Shown: positions 26,017 through 37,160 of the stretch, in pieces
How positions within the stretch are numbered: position 1 is the stretch's first letter
Layout: each line of letters starts with the position of its first letter
NCBI RefSeq assembly: GCF_008831285.2
Contig: NC_045144.1
Location: forward strand, 6,684,176 to 6,748,175
From: Nymphaea colorata
Taxonomy: Eukaryota > Streptophyta > Magnoliopsida > Nymphaeales > Nymphaeaceae
DNA: 64,000 nucleotides
Direction of reading: 5' to 3'
Translations under genes and position numbers: made by a program
The notes under the pieces: generated by a model
Seen by the model: the letters and a program-made list of their open reading frames with translations, nothing else
Database searches by the model: none
What the model was told of the DNA's origin: nothing

Positions 26017-26802
26017 GAGTAAGTCCATGATTGACACTGCCGACCTTTCGAAAGATTTCCCATTGGTAGTCAAAATCATGCACATGGGTTGCCGTTTGAG
26101 ACTCAAAATTGCAGGTTAACACCGTGTCCAAGCCTCCAAGGAATGTTCCGGTGAACCGTTGTGGAAGTTGGAAAAGCCGGAACCGATCCCGATTACGAAT
26201 CGATGTTTGAAACGAATCGGTTGAGGCAAGGTGAAAGCCGAAACAGATTTTAATGCATGGATTCGCAACCAGGAAAAGTGGGATCCATCGGAGGAGGGAA
26301 AAGAGACTGTGGCAAGGAAAAAAACGGCCTCCGACGCTTTTCAGTTTTCAACGACGACCGACTCATTATACTCGAACCGGTTCTAGTGCCTCCACATCTC
26401 CGGTACGCTACTCCTGCATGTGTGTGTCCAAAAAATATTCAAATGGGTAACCGGATCGGATATAGGCTTTAGTAATTGGGCCTTAACTGATGTGTGCTGG
26501 TTGGACCCATACTGGATCCAGTCATCCAGATTTTACATAGTATGGTAGTTCTTTGTTTTAGCATCCAGTTTTTTTCTTAATGAATTTTTATATTTGAACC
26601 AAAAAAGAACTTAGCATACTGTATTGATTCTGAATGAGGATCCAAATCAATTTTTTTTGTAATGTTTACTTAAGGAAAACTGTTTTTAGCATAAAATCTC
26701 TATGTCCATACCCCTATACTTATTTACGGTACATCCTTACTTTTTCCCTCATAGTGCCATGAAAAGCTCTTATTTTCAGTTTCCTTATATGGTTTCAATT
26801 AT

Positions 26803-26823
26803 ATATATATATATATATATATA
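26803..26823. repeat. (TA)n microsatellite
   Basis: About 21 bp of pure TA upstream of PAP copy B. Confidence 0.85.
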
Positions 26824-27444
26824 ATGGGTGGAATTAATCCGTATTCAACCATTTTTAACATTTTTTGCCTTATTTAGCAAATAATCGTAAAAAAAATTGT
26901 TCAGCTTATAAAAATCATTTTATATATCCAAAAAATATGATTCTTTATGTTGAAAACCAGCTCAGTGGGGGCACATATATTTTGTCTTGTAATTCTACAG
27001 CTTCTTCCTGTTAAGAATAAGGTTTTCAAACAATAATGGTTCTGTATTGTTGCCCACAGTGGAGAGAGAGAGAGAGAGAGATTTTCCTTTGAATATTAGC
27101 CAAAGCCAAAAACTCTGTGGCGTATAAGGCTAACTGGCGACTAGAGTGAGAGAGAGAGAGTGACTTAGAGTTTTGTTGAACTTTCACCAATGCCAAAACC
27201 CTCCGCCGTATACTGCTAAGTCGCAATCCAAGTCGTCAAGGAACCGTAGACTTCACTTAGCGTGGTGAGTGCTCGGAGTCGATCATGGGACCTTTTAGAA
27301 GTCACCACTGACGTGGATGAGGGGCAATTTTGTTTTTTCAAACAATAACTACTTTTACCTTTTTAAACAGGTTTTTATCTTTGTAAGAAGTGCCCTTGCT
27401 TTTTATGTTTATGGACATTTTGGACATTTTGGCAGCCTAGTGCT

Positions 27445-27640
27445 AAAATTAGGTGTTTGAGCTTAGCCGTCTAGGTGAGTTCGTTGGCTAAGCTCGAGCT
27501 GAGCTCAAACCAAATCTTTGCTGGAGCTCGTCGGCTAAGCTTGAGCTGAGCTCAAACCAAATCTTTGCTAAGCTCCAGCAGAATCAGAGTGGAGCCGGGA
27601 TTTTGTTTCGGGACGAGCCAAATAGTTCAACTTCGGACCT
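27445..27640. repeat. GAGCTCG-type repeat with internal 48-bp tandem duplication
   Basis: Word rich in GAGCTCG/CTCGAGC. A unit beginning GGCTAAGCTYGAGCTGAGC and ending AAATCTTTGCT occurs twice (27485-27522 and 27533-27571). Related copies lie at 32690, 50630, 60690 and 62080. Confidence 0.55.
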
Positions 27641-28269
27641 GAGTAGGGCCAAACTGAACCAAAATAAAAAAAATACAGTGCACAACTAACAAATTTTTAT
27701 TTTTCTAATGTAAATTTTTTTTTAAGTTAGTTAGAGTGGGGCCATGGCCTAGGCGCCCCCTCCCTTCGCCCCTGAGCATAGTGGAGCTCGAACTAGTCAA
27801 TTCGAGCTTGAGTCTAACTCAAGTTGGGGGTTTTGTGATTGGAGCTTAGCATGAACTGGCCCAGCTGGGCTCGAACTCAGTTCAATGCACATGCACAGCA
27901 CACAAACACACTAAGGTACCCACAATATCATAGAAGTGAATGGTTCCTCATGGCAGGCCAACTTAGATCTCAACTCAAGCCCTTGAAAAAAATGGCAGAA
28001 GGGCTTTTTTTTTGTTGGATGGAGCTAAATCATTAGATGTGCCTTTCATAATATCTATGCACTAAGACATGCATGGAGTCCAATGATCGATTATGTAAAG
28101 CATTTTGAATTCTTTGGTTGCCAAATCTTAGCGACATTCAGGCTCTGTTTGTTTTCTGTCGAAGGGGATCTCAAATCCCTATGGCAGGCTAAACAAACAT
28201 GGCCTTAAGGGTACGCTCTACCAGACTGGTTTCAAGAAATAAAATATACCTTTGATATGTAGCTATGGC

Positions 28270-28345
28270 AGTAGCGTATTGTAGTTGGTTGGACTGGTGG
28301 AACAATGAAAGTCCGGTCATGAGTTCGGTCTTTGTGAGTGTTATT
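28270..28345 (+). mobile_element. Possible tRNA-derived SINE fragment
   Basis: Contains GTTGGACTGGTGGAACAATG followed by GTCCGGTCATGAGTTCGG, the order of a degraded A box and B box. The tail (TTTGTGAGTGTTATTTTTTT) resembles that of the copy at 57885. Confidence 0.4.
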
Positions 28346-29413
28346 TTTTTGAATTATAAACTGTGTCAGTGGGTGTGTGACGTTTAGTTGGTTGATGAGT
28401 ATCACACTCGCACTCAGTCCTGAAGCAGGACCTTAATGGCCGAGAGAAAGAAGGAGGGGCTTCAATTTCTTCAAGATATCACACCCCCACCCACATGGAG
28501 ACATGTAAATTTCTTAACTAAGGGTAAAAAGATTGTATTTGGAGAGAGATTGTAGGAAGACTTAATGAGAGGGAGAGAAAAAAATTAATTGTTTTGGACC
28601 TTAGTTGAAGAATTGACTATGGAGATTAGATCGAGAATGAAAAATTTTAATTAACAAAAGGAAACCCTACCTGAATTTTGTTGGCGCTTTGCCTCGAGGG
28701 CATAGTGCAGAGGGGGCTTGTAAGAAGGTAAGTCTCTAGTTCGATTTAAGTAGGCACTATAGATGGTGGAGCACAACATCCAAGTTGAAGAGTACACGTT
28801 TATCATCTCAAACACAGATTCCTAGAAGTAGGTGGAATGACAGGGCTTTCAAGTTCAATAGGGATGAACCACTCCTCGCTCACTCGAAAGTCAAGTAGCG
28901 GTCCGATCTCATTAATTTTCTCCCTTAGAGGCACAAGCATTAATTTGGATCAAAGTTGAACAAGATGAGCAGATATATTATGATCTTAAAAATGGTTGTC
29001 AACTTAGATGACGTTGGTAAAGCTCCCATCATATCCTTATGGCATAAGAAGAAGGTTTTAGTTCTCTTTGTCTCTATGAGAGCTCGAATCTTGGACCTTT
29101 CATTGTACCCTCATAGGTGATACCACAAAGCCAGGTGAAAAGCGATAGTAAAAGGTCACTTCTCTACAAAAATAAAAAGTAGTAAAGAGGAAGAAAATGT
29201 CGGTAATTTTACTGGTGCGGCTTGTACAAAGGAAAAATATCACTGAAGGTCACGTTGCTGTGTACTGACATCAGTCATCAGTGAAAAACGACAGAAATGT
29301 TTTTAGAAAGCGCCAAGCTGCATCACAACAAACATCACCGAGACAGCATTAAGACTGGGAGCAACTGACAGGACAGGCTCTTCTGCCTGACCCCGACTAG
29401 CTAATTGAAGGAA

Positions 29414-29414
<1 letters not shown>

Positions 29415-29505
<91 letters not shown>
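29415..29505. repeat. Compound (TA)n(GA)n microsatellite
   Basis: About 45 bp TA followed directly by about 45 bp GA. Confidence 0.95.
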
Positions 29506-29507
<2 letters not shown>

Positions 29508-30917
29508 ACTTGGCCTCCAGCCGCACCCTCAACCCAACTCAAGTCTTAGTGATGATTGCTTACCATTACCAAACAAAAGTAAGTATCCAATGGTTATAAA
29601 AATGTAGAAGAAATTTAGACAATTTGGTTTATGTAAATATGCATATTATATAGAAAACAGGCCAATCCATTGCAAGTCCTTGATTCCAAGCCATCATTAA
29701 TTGAAGACCCACGCTACATCATACATGATCGTCACCTAGCTATGTAGTTTTTTCCAAGTCTTATTGATTCATATGAATGGCCCATCATGTAATGAGAAGC
29801 CAAGTTCAGAAGCAAGAGAGAGAGAGAGAGGTCAACTCATTTTATTTTTTTCTAGCACTAGTTAAGCCAATGAAATGGACGGCCATTTTTTTCCAAGTGT
29901 TTCTACAGCAAGTTGTGCCGCTTCTTACTCTCTTGCTTTGCTTTTGGACGCTTTCTTCTTAATTTCCTATTTTATGAAGTGAAATGGCAGAACTTAAGGA
30001 AGTCCCCTCTGAAGTTAGAGGTTCTTCCAATGGATGAAAAAACTAAGGGTAATTAATTTCAACAAGTTTGAATCTTGCTCTTTCATAGTATCCCCACTTT
30101 GTAGGCAATGGGCTTAGTTATTGCAAGTGTCAAACTCATCCATATTTTTGGGTGAGCTCGAACGAGAGCCGAAGCTCGGTTCTTCCCTTTGGCCTTAGGG
30201 TTGTCAATTTCAATGGTGAGAACTATAAATGTTTCAACTTGCGTGTAAGACCCATTACCTTTACGGTACAAAAGCATAGCTTCCCTGCTGGAGGTTTCGA
30301 ACTAGTGACTTGCCTCGAAAACATTCGATTACTGGTTCGCTAGTAGACATGGTTCAGCCAAGAGAGCGAAACAAAAATTGTATTACTGTTAAAGGCCATG
30401 GTATATTTTTTCTGACGTGAGACCTAAGCCGACACAATTAGTCCACGAAATTGGTCTGCAGTGGCGTTTTGGACAATGGGGAAGAAGTCTTACTAAATCT
30501 TCAGTGACGCTCATTACTGAAGTTCACTTTGTAGTTTGTACACCGCGCCTTTGCGAATCTTCTGCGACTTTGGGTTTTCAGTGACACTTGCAAGAAAAGG
30601 TTCCCTGGCTTTTGAGTTTCCAATGCGATTATGTTAGAAGATATCACTTTAAAAAAAAATATGGACAACTGCAACAAAAAAATTGTGGGATTCTTATGTT
30701 TCTATTTTTACTATTCCCTTGCATTACATTGTTCAAGCATCACTTGGATTTTGGTTTCACAACATCCATTGCAAATTATCGTAATGCACAAACTGAAGCT
30801 GTGATAGTAAAACACGGTCCTACGCTTTCCAATTTGTCTACTTGCATGGCCAAAATCATTCTTCGTGATCACGCAATTGTCAACCGGACCGAGCCTTGGC
30901 CCGACTTCATTTTTTTC

Positions 30918-31050
30918 TTTTAAATTTACATGTAAATTTTAAAAAATTTCACATGTTTTATATAAAAATTTTAAAAAATAATATTTTGACCCTAATCAAA
31001 ATTTAGAAACTTTAATTCGGCCCCCCTTATGAAAAATTTCGGACTCCACC
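30918..31050. repeat. Interspersed repeat with AAATTTTAAAAAATTTCAC core
   Basis: About 130 bp. The order ACATGTAAATTTTAAAAAAT, TTGTTTTATATAAAAATTTT, CAAAATTTA then AAACTTTAATTC is shared with 34810-34930 and 37562-37697. All three end near GACTCC, GGCTCCACC or GGCTCCGCC. Confidence 0.6.
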
Positions 31051-31137
31051 ATGTTGTCAACTGTTATAAATGAGAAAATTAATGAAATAAGAGTTCAATT
31101 GCTAAGATGGTTTTAGGGACAGTGCATCATGTTTTAC

Positions 31138-31451
31138 CCATAGTTCGCAAACTCGTCGGTTGACTCGGGAATTGCCCGAGGCGGCCTGAATTGCCTACAA
31201 ATCCGGTAATGGGACAAGGTTTTGGTGAGGTAAAACTTGACTCGACCAGGATCACCCCCTTATTCGCCTCAAATCTCTTGACTCGTTGTAGTAAAAATAC
31301 ATCAAAAAATAAACCTTTAGAAAGCCAAAGGTTTTACTTCAATTATGTGCTCTAAAAATACAATAAAATTCATCACTTGACCCAACCGAGTTGACAGTCA
31401 ACCCTGACCACCCAATCATCTGAGTCCGAGTCACAGGCTTACCAACTATGG
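31138..31451. mobile_element. MITE-like element with CCATAGTT ... AACTATGG ends
   Basis: Left end CCATAGTTCGCAAACTCG and right end GCTTACCAACTATGG are inverted, and ACTCGG (left) pairs with CCGAGT (right) further in. About 314 bp and non-coding. The superfamily is not clear and no target-site duplication is obvious. Confidence 0.6.
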
Positions 31452-31916
31452 ATTTAAACTATGGATTTAAGCGAATGCCCGCACATTTGGGGAGCCATAA
31501 AAAACTCATTAAGTATTGGGTCAAAGTCCAACTCAAAATGAGCTATGAGCACGTAATGGTGGCCTCGCCGAGTAGATAAATCAAATGAATGACATGATGA
31601 AATTTCAAAGTAAGACAATTGAATTAGAATTTTCATACCAAAATTTTACAATCAAATGGAAAGCTGAATCAATCATTGCCCCCAAGGAATATCATAACTC
31701 ACAAGTAAGGTTTAATTCTACATGGTGTTGAAGGCTTTATAATTATAGTTGTATAGTTGAGTTACTGCGTATATTTGCTGGGTATGACGTTGGTGCACAA
31801 TGATGAATGAGAAGACTTAGGCAAATGAAGTTTCAGCAAGTTGTTATTGGAGTTTTAATGATTTTGGACCATGTTTGTTTAAATCCTCCAAGCTTCTTTA
31901 ATATCTATGCAAATAA

Positions 31917-32215
31917 ATATTCTATCGGATTTGGATACGGATTCGGATCAGATTCATTTTTAAACCAATATCATGTATCTAATGATATTAAATTTTAAAA
32001 ATTGGCAAAATCCGGTTCAAAATTCGGATTCGGATTCAGATGTAAATATAAAAATCAGATTCGGATCAAATTTGGATTGTAAAATTGGATTTCGGATTCA
32101 AATTCAGATATATCTTTTCTTTATTCAAATTCGAATCCGAATTTAAATCCAAAATGAATATGATTAATGATATATTCGATCCAAATCCGATCAGTTGGTT
32201 GACATTGCTAGACAT
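31917..32215. repeat. CGGAT-rich interspersed repeat
   Basis: Full-looking copy. GGATTTGGATACGGATTCGG at one side, a middle word ATCTAATGATATTAAATTTT, and the end signature TTGACATTGCTAGACAT. Shared with 44995, 46583 and 63525. Confidence 0.6.
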
Positions 32216-32220
32216 AACCC

Positions 32221-32280
32221 TCAGCCATTGCCGAGGGTTTCAAAAAAACACAAGCCTCGGCCATTGCCGAGGCTTGTAAG
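32221..32280. repeat. Two consecutive GC-rich hairpins
   Basis: CCCTCAGCCATTGCCGAGGG is followed by a longer hairpin, CAAGCCTCGG then CCATTG then CCGAGGCTTG (10-bp perfect stem). Both loops share the word GCCATTGCCGAGG, so they are related to each other. Confidence 0.75.
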
Positions 32281-32689
32281 GAAAGACACAAACGGCCGGT
32301 GAGTGATGTCCTCGCCGGCTCGTTTGAAGCCCAAGGCAATGTGGTTGCCGGGAAAAGAGGGCTTTGAGAGGCGCCTGGACATGGCCGTCACCGGCGATGG
32401 CGCCTCGCCGGAAACCCATTTGTCGCCGGCCATCGTGCAAACATATACCATACGAGGGTCTGACTAATCCTCTGGATTTCTTTTCCATGGTATTTTTGCC
32501 CTTTCAAAAGTTTTTCTACTTTGTCCGTATAAGGGCATCTTCCTTTTGTTTTCTGCTCTTTCAGTGAGGGGCATTTTAACCTTTTGTCCTGGAGCTTTTG
32601 ATCATGCAAAAAGGGCGCATATCGAGTATTCACATGTAAGGCTGCACATTGTTTCTTTTAACTCGCTTAACTCACATGGAAGGCTGCAC

Positions 32690-32970
32690 ATGGTTTCTTT
32701 TAACTCGCTTTAACTCATCAACTTGTTTTAACTCGTTAGCTCGTTTAAATTAAGAACTAGTTTAATTACTTAAGTCGAATTAAGTCGAATTAAACGTAAC
32801 TTAAACAAGCTGTGTTCTTGTAACTCTCAACTTGTTTAACATTTTGAAGTATAAATTTAAACTCAAACTCGACCTGCTTATAAATAATTTGAGCTCAAGA
32901 CAAGTTTTTTCCAGTGAATTTGAGTCGTGTACAAGTTGGCTCAACTTGTTGTATAGTCCTCTCAACCTCT
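32690..32970. repeat. GAGCTCG/ACTCGTT-type interspersed repeat
   Basis: TTTAACTCGCTTTAACTCATC, AACTCGTTAGCTCG and CTCAACTTGTTGTATAG, shared in either orientation with 50630-51060 and 62080-62505. Confidence 0.55.
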
Positions 32971-32974
32971 CAAC

Positions 32975-33310
32975 GTGTACAAGGGTAGGTCCATCGCCTA
33001 CCCTTACATCTGCTTCCCCTAATGCAATTTTTCCTTTTTTGGTAATGGAGGGGAGGTGCGCCGCCTCCTGCCGGTAGCCTCTCTCCGCCGTACATACCTC
33101 TCGCCGGCGGGAGGAACCCTACACAATTTTCACCCTAAAAAAGATTTGCATCTAAATTTCTTTAGGGAAGGGAACACATCTGCCTCCCCCGCCCTCCCCG
33201 CCAGCAGGCAGGCCTATCACCGGCAAGGGTCGCCGTCCGGGGGAGGCCGACTCCTCCCCCTTCCCTCGCAGAGGGAAGGCAGACTGTCTTTCCCTGCGAT
33301 ACTTTTCCTT
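32975..33310. other. GC-rich patch of unknown nature
   Basis: Rich in CCGCC and GCCGG words, with a small hairpin GGGTAGG/CCTACCC near 32985-33004 and several short inverted CTCTCGCCGGCGGGAGG-like motifs. Open frames exist but have no recognisable domain. It could be part of a transposon or distal promoter sequence of MATE copy 1. Confidence 0.3.
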
Positions 33311-33633
33311 TATTATTCTTTAACAAGAACAATGGACCCTGATATAAGGAATATTTTAAACTCTCACGTATTCATATTTTAATGTCAGCATGGGTCGATA
33401 CGCATAAAATTCTCCCATATGCATACTTTAATGTCAGCCTGGGCGAACCAGAGGTTCACAAATGACTCGCGACCCCAAAAGACGGGTTGGTTGAAGGGTC
33501 GGTGTATCCGCGTCCACGTGCTTGAGTAGTTGAAGTAGATGTGGATCTTCATTACCGTTACTAGATTTCTATTAATGGCGGCTTTCTTTCCCTCCCCAGT
33601 AAACCATACTGCATAGTTCAAGGAAGCGACACA

Positions 33634-36600
33634 ATGTCGAGCAATGGAACAGCAGAGTCCCAGGAGCCGCTGCTTCTCTCCTTCCCCGACGATGCCGAAC
33701 CAGAGGACCTCGAGCTCCTCCTGTCGCGCAAGCGGCTCCGGTGCCGCCAGCTCGGTGCAGCGGCGGCGGCGGAGTCCAAAAGCCTGTGGTTGCTCTCTGC
33801 TCCGGCCATCGTTATCATGGTCTTCAATTACATGCTCAGCTTCGTGTCTCAGATGTTCGCCGGCCACCTGGGCGAGGTTGAGTTGGCTGGCGCGTCCATC
33901 GCCAGCGTCGGCATCCAGGGGCTCGCTTACGGCATCATGGTACGCTGCTTAGTTCATAGAATCGATATAGAATCCATTGAAGTGCAATTACTATAGGAAA
34001 GCCACTCTAGCTAGCTAACTGACTTGTACAAGCTAAATTCTTAGTGCTTCAAATTAATGTTCAAATGTATTGACTGGGATGTGAAATCGATATACTTTAC
34101 TAATTGAATTGAAGGAAGGATGAGACCCCAGGTCCGTCCGGTTTGCAACCCCTTGACCTGGGCCCATGAATAAATCCGGTCGGTTTGGGCCGTCAAAATA
34201 GGTCACAGGCTGGCTCGACCAGGCCCGGCTCGGCACGATGTCTATGTTTTTCAATCTATACTCATATGTTCAGATTTGAATATGAACGAAGAAAAATCAA
34301 ATGTTATATTGGATCTGAATTTACTATTCTAATTTCATATGGATTTGACTTTTGAATTCACAATTGAATCCAAATCTGACGTTTAGATCAAATCCAAATT
34401 GCAGTATGGTATTTAAAGAGCTAATTTTCGAAAAATGGATGGATGTTAATACAAAATATATTTATTTAAATTAAATTCATTTTGGATCTAATTAGTCAAT
34501 ATTTATTTAAATCTGAACATGATTTGATTGTCATTTCTTAAGTCTATATCTGATCCGAATTTTTTAATGAGATGCTAACTTTCTTCCATATACAAATTTT
34601 TTTGGCACTTTGGCTTACATGCGACTCAAATGAGATTTAGAGACATCCCTACATCTAGCTATTCAAACCTCTTTTTCTCACTTTGTGCACTTTAACTCAA
34701 TCTCTCTTAGTATAACTGGTCAAGATAAGTAAAAGATCAGTTGTTAGTTCTATTTCTATGAAAGGTGAAGCCCTTCGGGGTATGGTGTGCTATTGCCCAG
34801 GGCCGGAGTCAATTTAAAATTACATATAAATTTTAGAAAATTTAACTTGTTTTATATAAAAATTTTGAAAAATAAACTTCAGCCTTGATCAAAATTTATA
34901 AACTTTAAGGCTCCACCCTCGATCTTGCCCCTAAACTCTCTCCATCTTTCTTTAAGCTAACGGCAACAAGCCTGTTCTTGTTCTTTGATGTACAGTTGGG
35001 GATGGCGAGTGCGGTTCAGACGCTTTGCGGACAAGCTTATGGACAGGGGAAGCAGAGTATGATGGGGGTGATATGCCAGAAGTCGATGATCATCATGGGG
35101 CTGACCGCCCTGGCTCTCTCCTTCGTCTACTTCTTCTCCTACCACATCCTCAAGCTCATAGGCCAGTCCACCGACGTTTCCATTTATGGGCAGGTCTTCA
35201 CCAGGGGCCTCATACCCCAGCTCTTCGCCTTCGCCCTCTACTGCCCCATGCAGAGGTTTCTTCAGGCGCAGAACATCGTCAATCCCGTCGCCTACATGTC
35301 CGTCGCCACCTTCCTCCTCCACCTCCTCCTCACCTGGCTCGCTGTCGACAAGCTCGGCTTCGGCCTCTTCGGCGCCGCCGTCACCCTCAGCCTCTCCTGG
35401 TGGGTGCTGGTGCTGCTCACCGGCGCCTACGTCCTGCTGAGCCCCAGGTGCGCCCACTCATGGACTGGGTTCACTTTCCAGGCCTTCAATGGACTATGGT
35501 CCTACTTCAAGTTGACGGTCGCCTCCGCTTTCATGCTGTGGTACGTACTCTACCTACCAAATAAAACATTATTCTAAAAGAAAGACCGTTTGTTATATAT
35601 ATATATATATTGGCTCGTAAGATTTAAATGCAGTAAACTTTGAAATATATATATATATAAATTGAGAGAGAGAGAGAGAGAGAGGGGTACTCTTTTGGCT
35701 CCTAAGATTTAAATGCACTGAATTCGACAAATATTTATGAGTAAGCTAGTACTTCAATAAGATTTTGCTGCGTATTTCAGACTCTTACAGGTAGGTAAGG
35801 AGTCTGACAGGTCGGTAAGGGCTAAGAGTCAAAGCTTCCTTCCTTTTTCATCTCATTTGCGTGTAAGTTACGCTAGCATGAATGCTTGGACTTCACTCAA
35901 TGTGTTTCAACTCATATGATGTTCTTGCCTCAAAGGCATAATTCATATGGGAATTAAACCCAGAAACTGATTAGATTCATTAGACATTTTAGTACATATT
36001 TTGTAACTCATGGTTCAAGAACACCTTGATATTGTTTAAAGAGACTCAGTAGTACTGTAATTATGTTGATTATTCATTTGTTATATGTTAAAAAATAGTC
36101 ACTATGACATCATGTTTTATGTAATCAAAATATGGTGTTTTCAAATCAGGTATTTAGGAACATTTGTTTCAAGGACAATTTTTTCTTACCAAACAGTTTG
36201 GAAGAAAAACATATGGTTCAGATGATCTATAAATTTTTCTTATATGCACCCAAGAGAAGTGGATAAAACTATATATATATATATATATAATATTAAGTTA
36301 AAAATGATGCTAATCACATCATATTTTTTCCTTGTTTTTGGCAGCTTGGAGATATGGTATAATCAGGGGTTGGTTATTGTTTCTGGTCTGCTTCCCAACC
36401 CAGATGTTGCACTGGACTCTATCTCTGTATGGTAGGTTTCGATCAAGAAAATTTTATACTGTATTATTATTTTTTTACATCACACACTTTAAACATAATA
36501 TCAACTTTTTTATATTTAAAAAATGTCAACTGCCCGGTTGTCTTATTTATGACAATTTACACAACTACTTTGAATTTCAGTGATATGAACTGTCATGTAG

Positions 36601-37119
36601 AGAAGTTGTGCCCGGCCAGTAGTTAATAAATTGCATTTATTGCAGCCTTATCGTTTGCCTATGGTTTTGAAAAGGAACAACTCTTGCAATTTTTTAATAG
36701 GTGCAGTATTTGTCATAAATGAACTTTCATTAATCTGAGAAACAAAAAATGTTAGACATGACGATGAAGCGAGTTTAGTGATAGACAGTAAATTTGGAAA
36801 TCAAGAAATGAGCTTGTAATTGTCTTCAAGAAAAAGTGTATTATTTACTAAATTACAAATAACAAAAAATGCGTTTTTTTTTTCGAAATTATAAGAACAA
36901 AGTAAGCTCGAAAACCAAAATTTCAGAAAATCTTTCCATCAATAAATTGACTCGGCTGGCACTGTTCCCCACCTGCCACTCTGAATATAACTCTTTTGAT
37001 CGCTCTTATTTTCAGCATGAATTACCTCAACTGGGACATGCAGCTCATGCTTGGGATCAGCGCCGCAGCCAGGTCAAAAACCACCTCTGCAACACCTTTT
37101 CTCTTCTTCATTCCAATTT

Positions 37120-37160
<41 letters not shown>

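Larger units (their letters stand above)
26017..33633. other. Intergenic: upstream part of PAP duplication block B, then repeat-rich spacer to the MATE genes
   Basis: Up to about 30055 there are scattered blocks shared with 9660-12900. The block at 26970-27260 is the clearest. From 30055 to 33400 I see only repeats: a MITE-like element at 31138-31451, a CGGAT-rich repeat at 31917-32215, paired hairpins at 32221-32280, a GAGCTCG-type repeat at 32690-32970 and a GC-rich patch at 32985-33300. No gene is supported. Confidence 0.6.
33940..34995 (+). other. Intron 1 of MATE copy 1
   Basis: Contains a CGGAT-rich interspersed repeat (about 34245-34600) and an AAATTTT-core repeat (34810-34930). No coding sequence seen. 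Confidence 0.7.

Noticed and set aside
34957-35457. 166-codon antisense frame over MATE-1 exon 2 (also a 204-codon one over MATE-2 exon 2, 42776-43390)
   Set aside because: Mirror of a GC-rich coding exon; the sense strand carries the conserved MATE protein.
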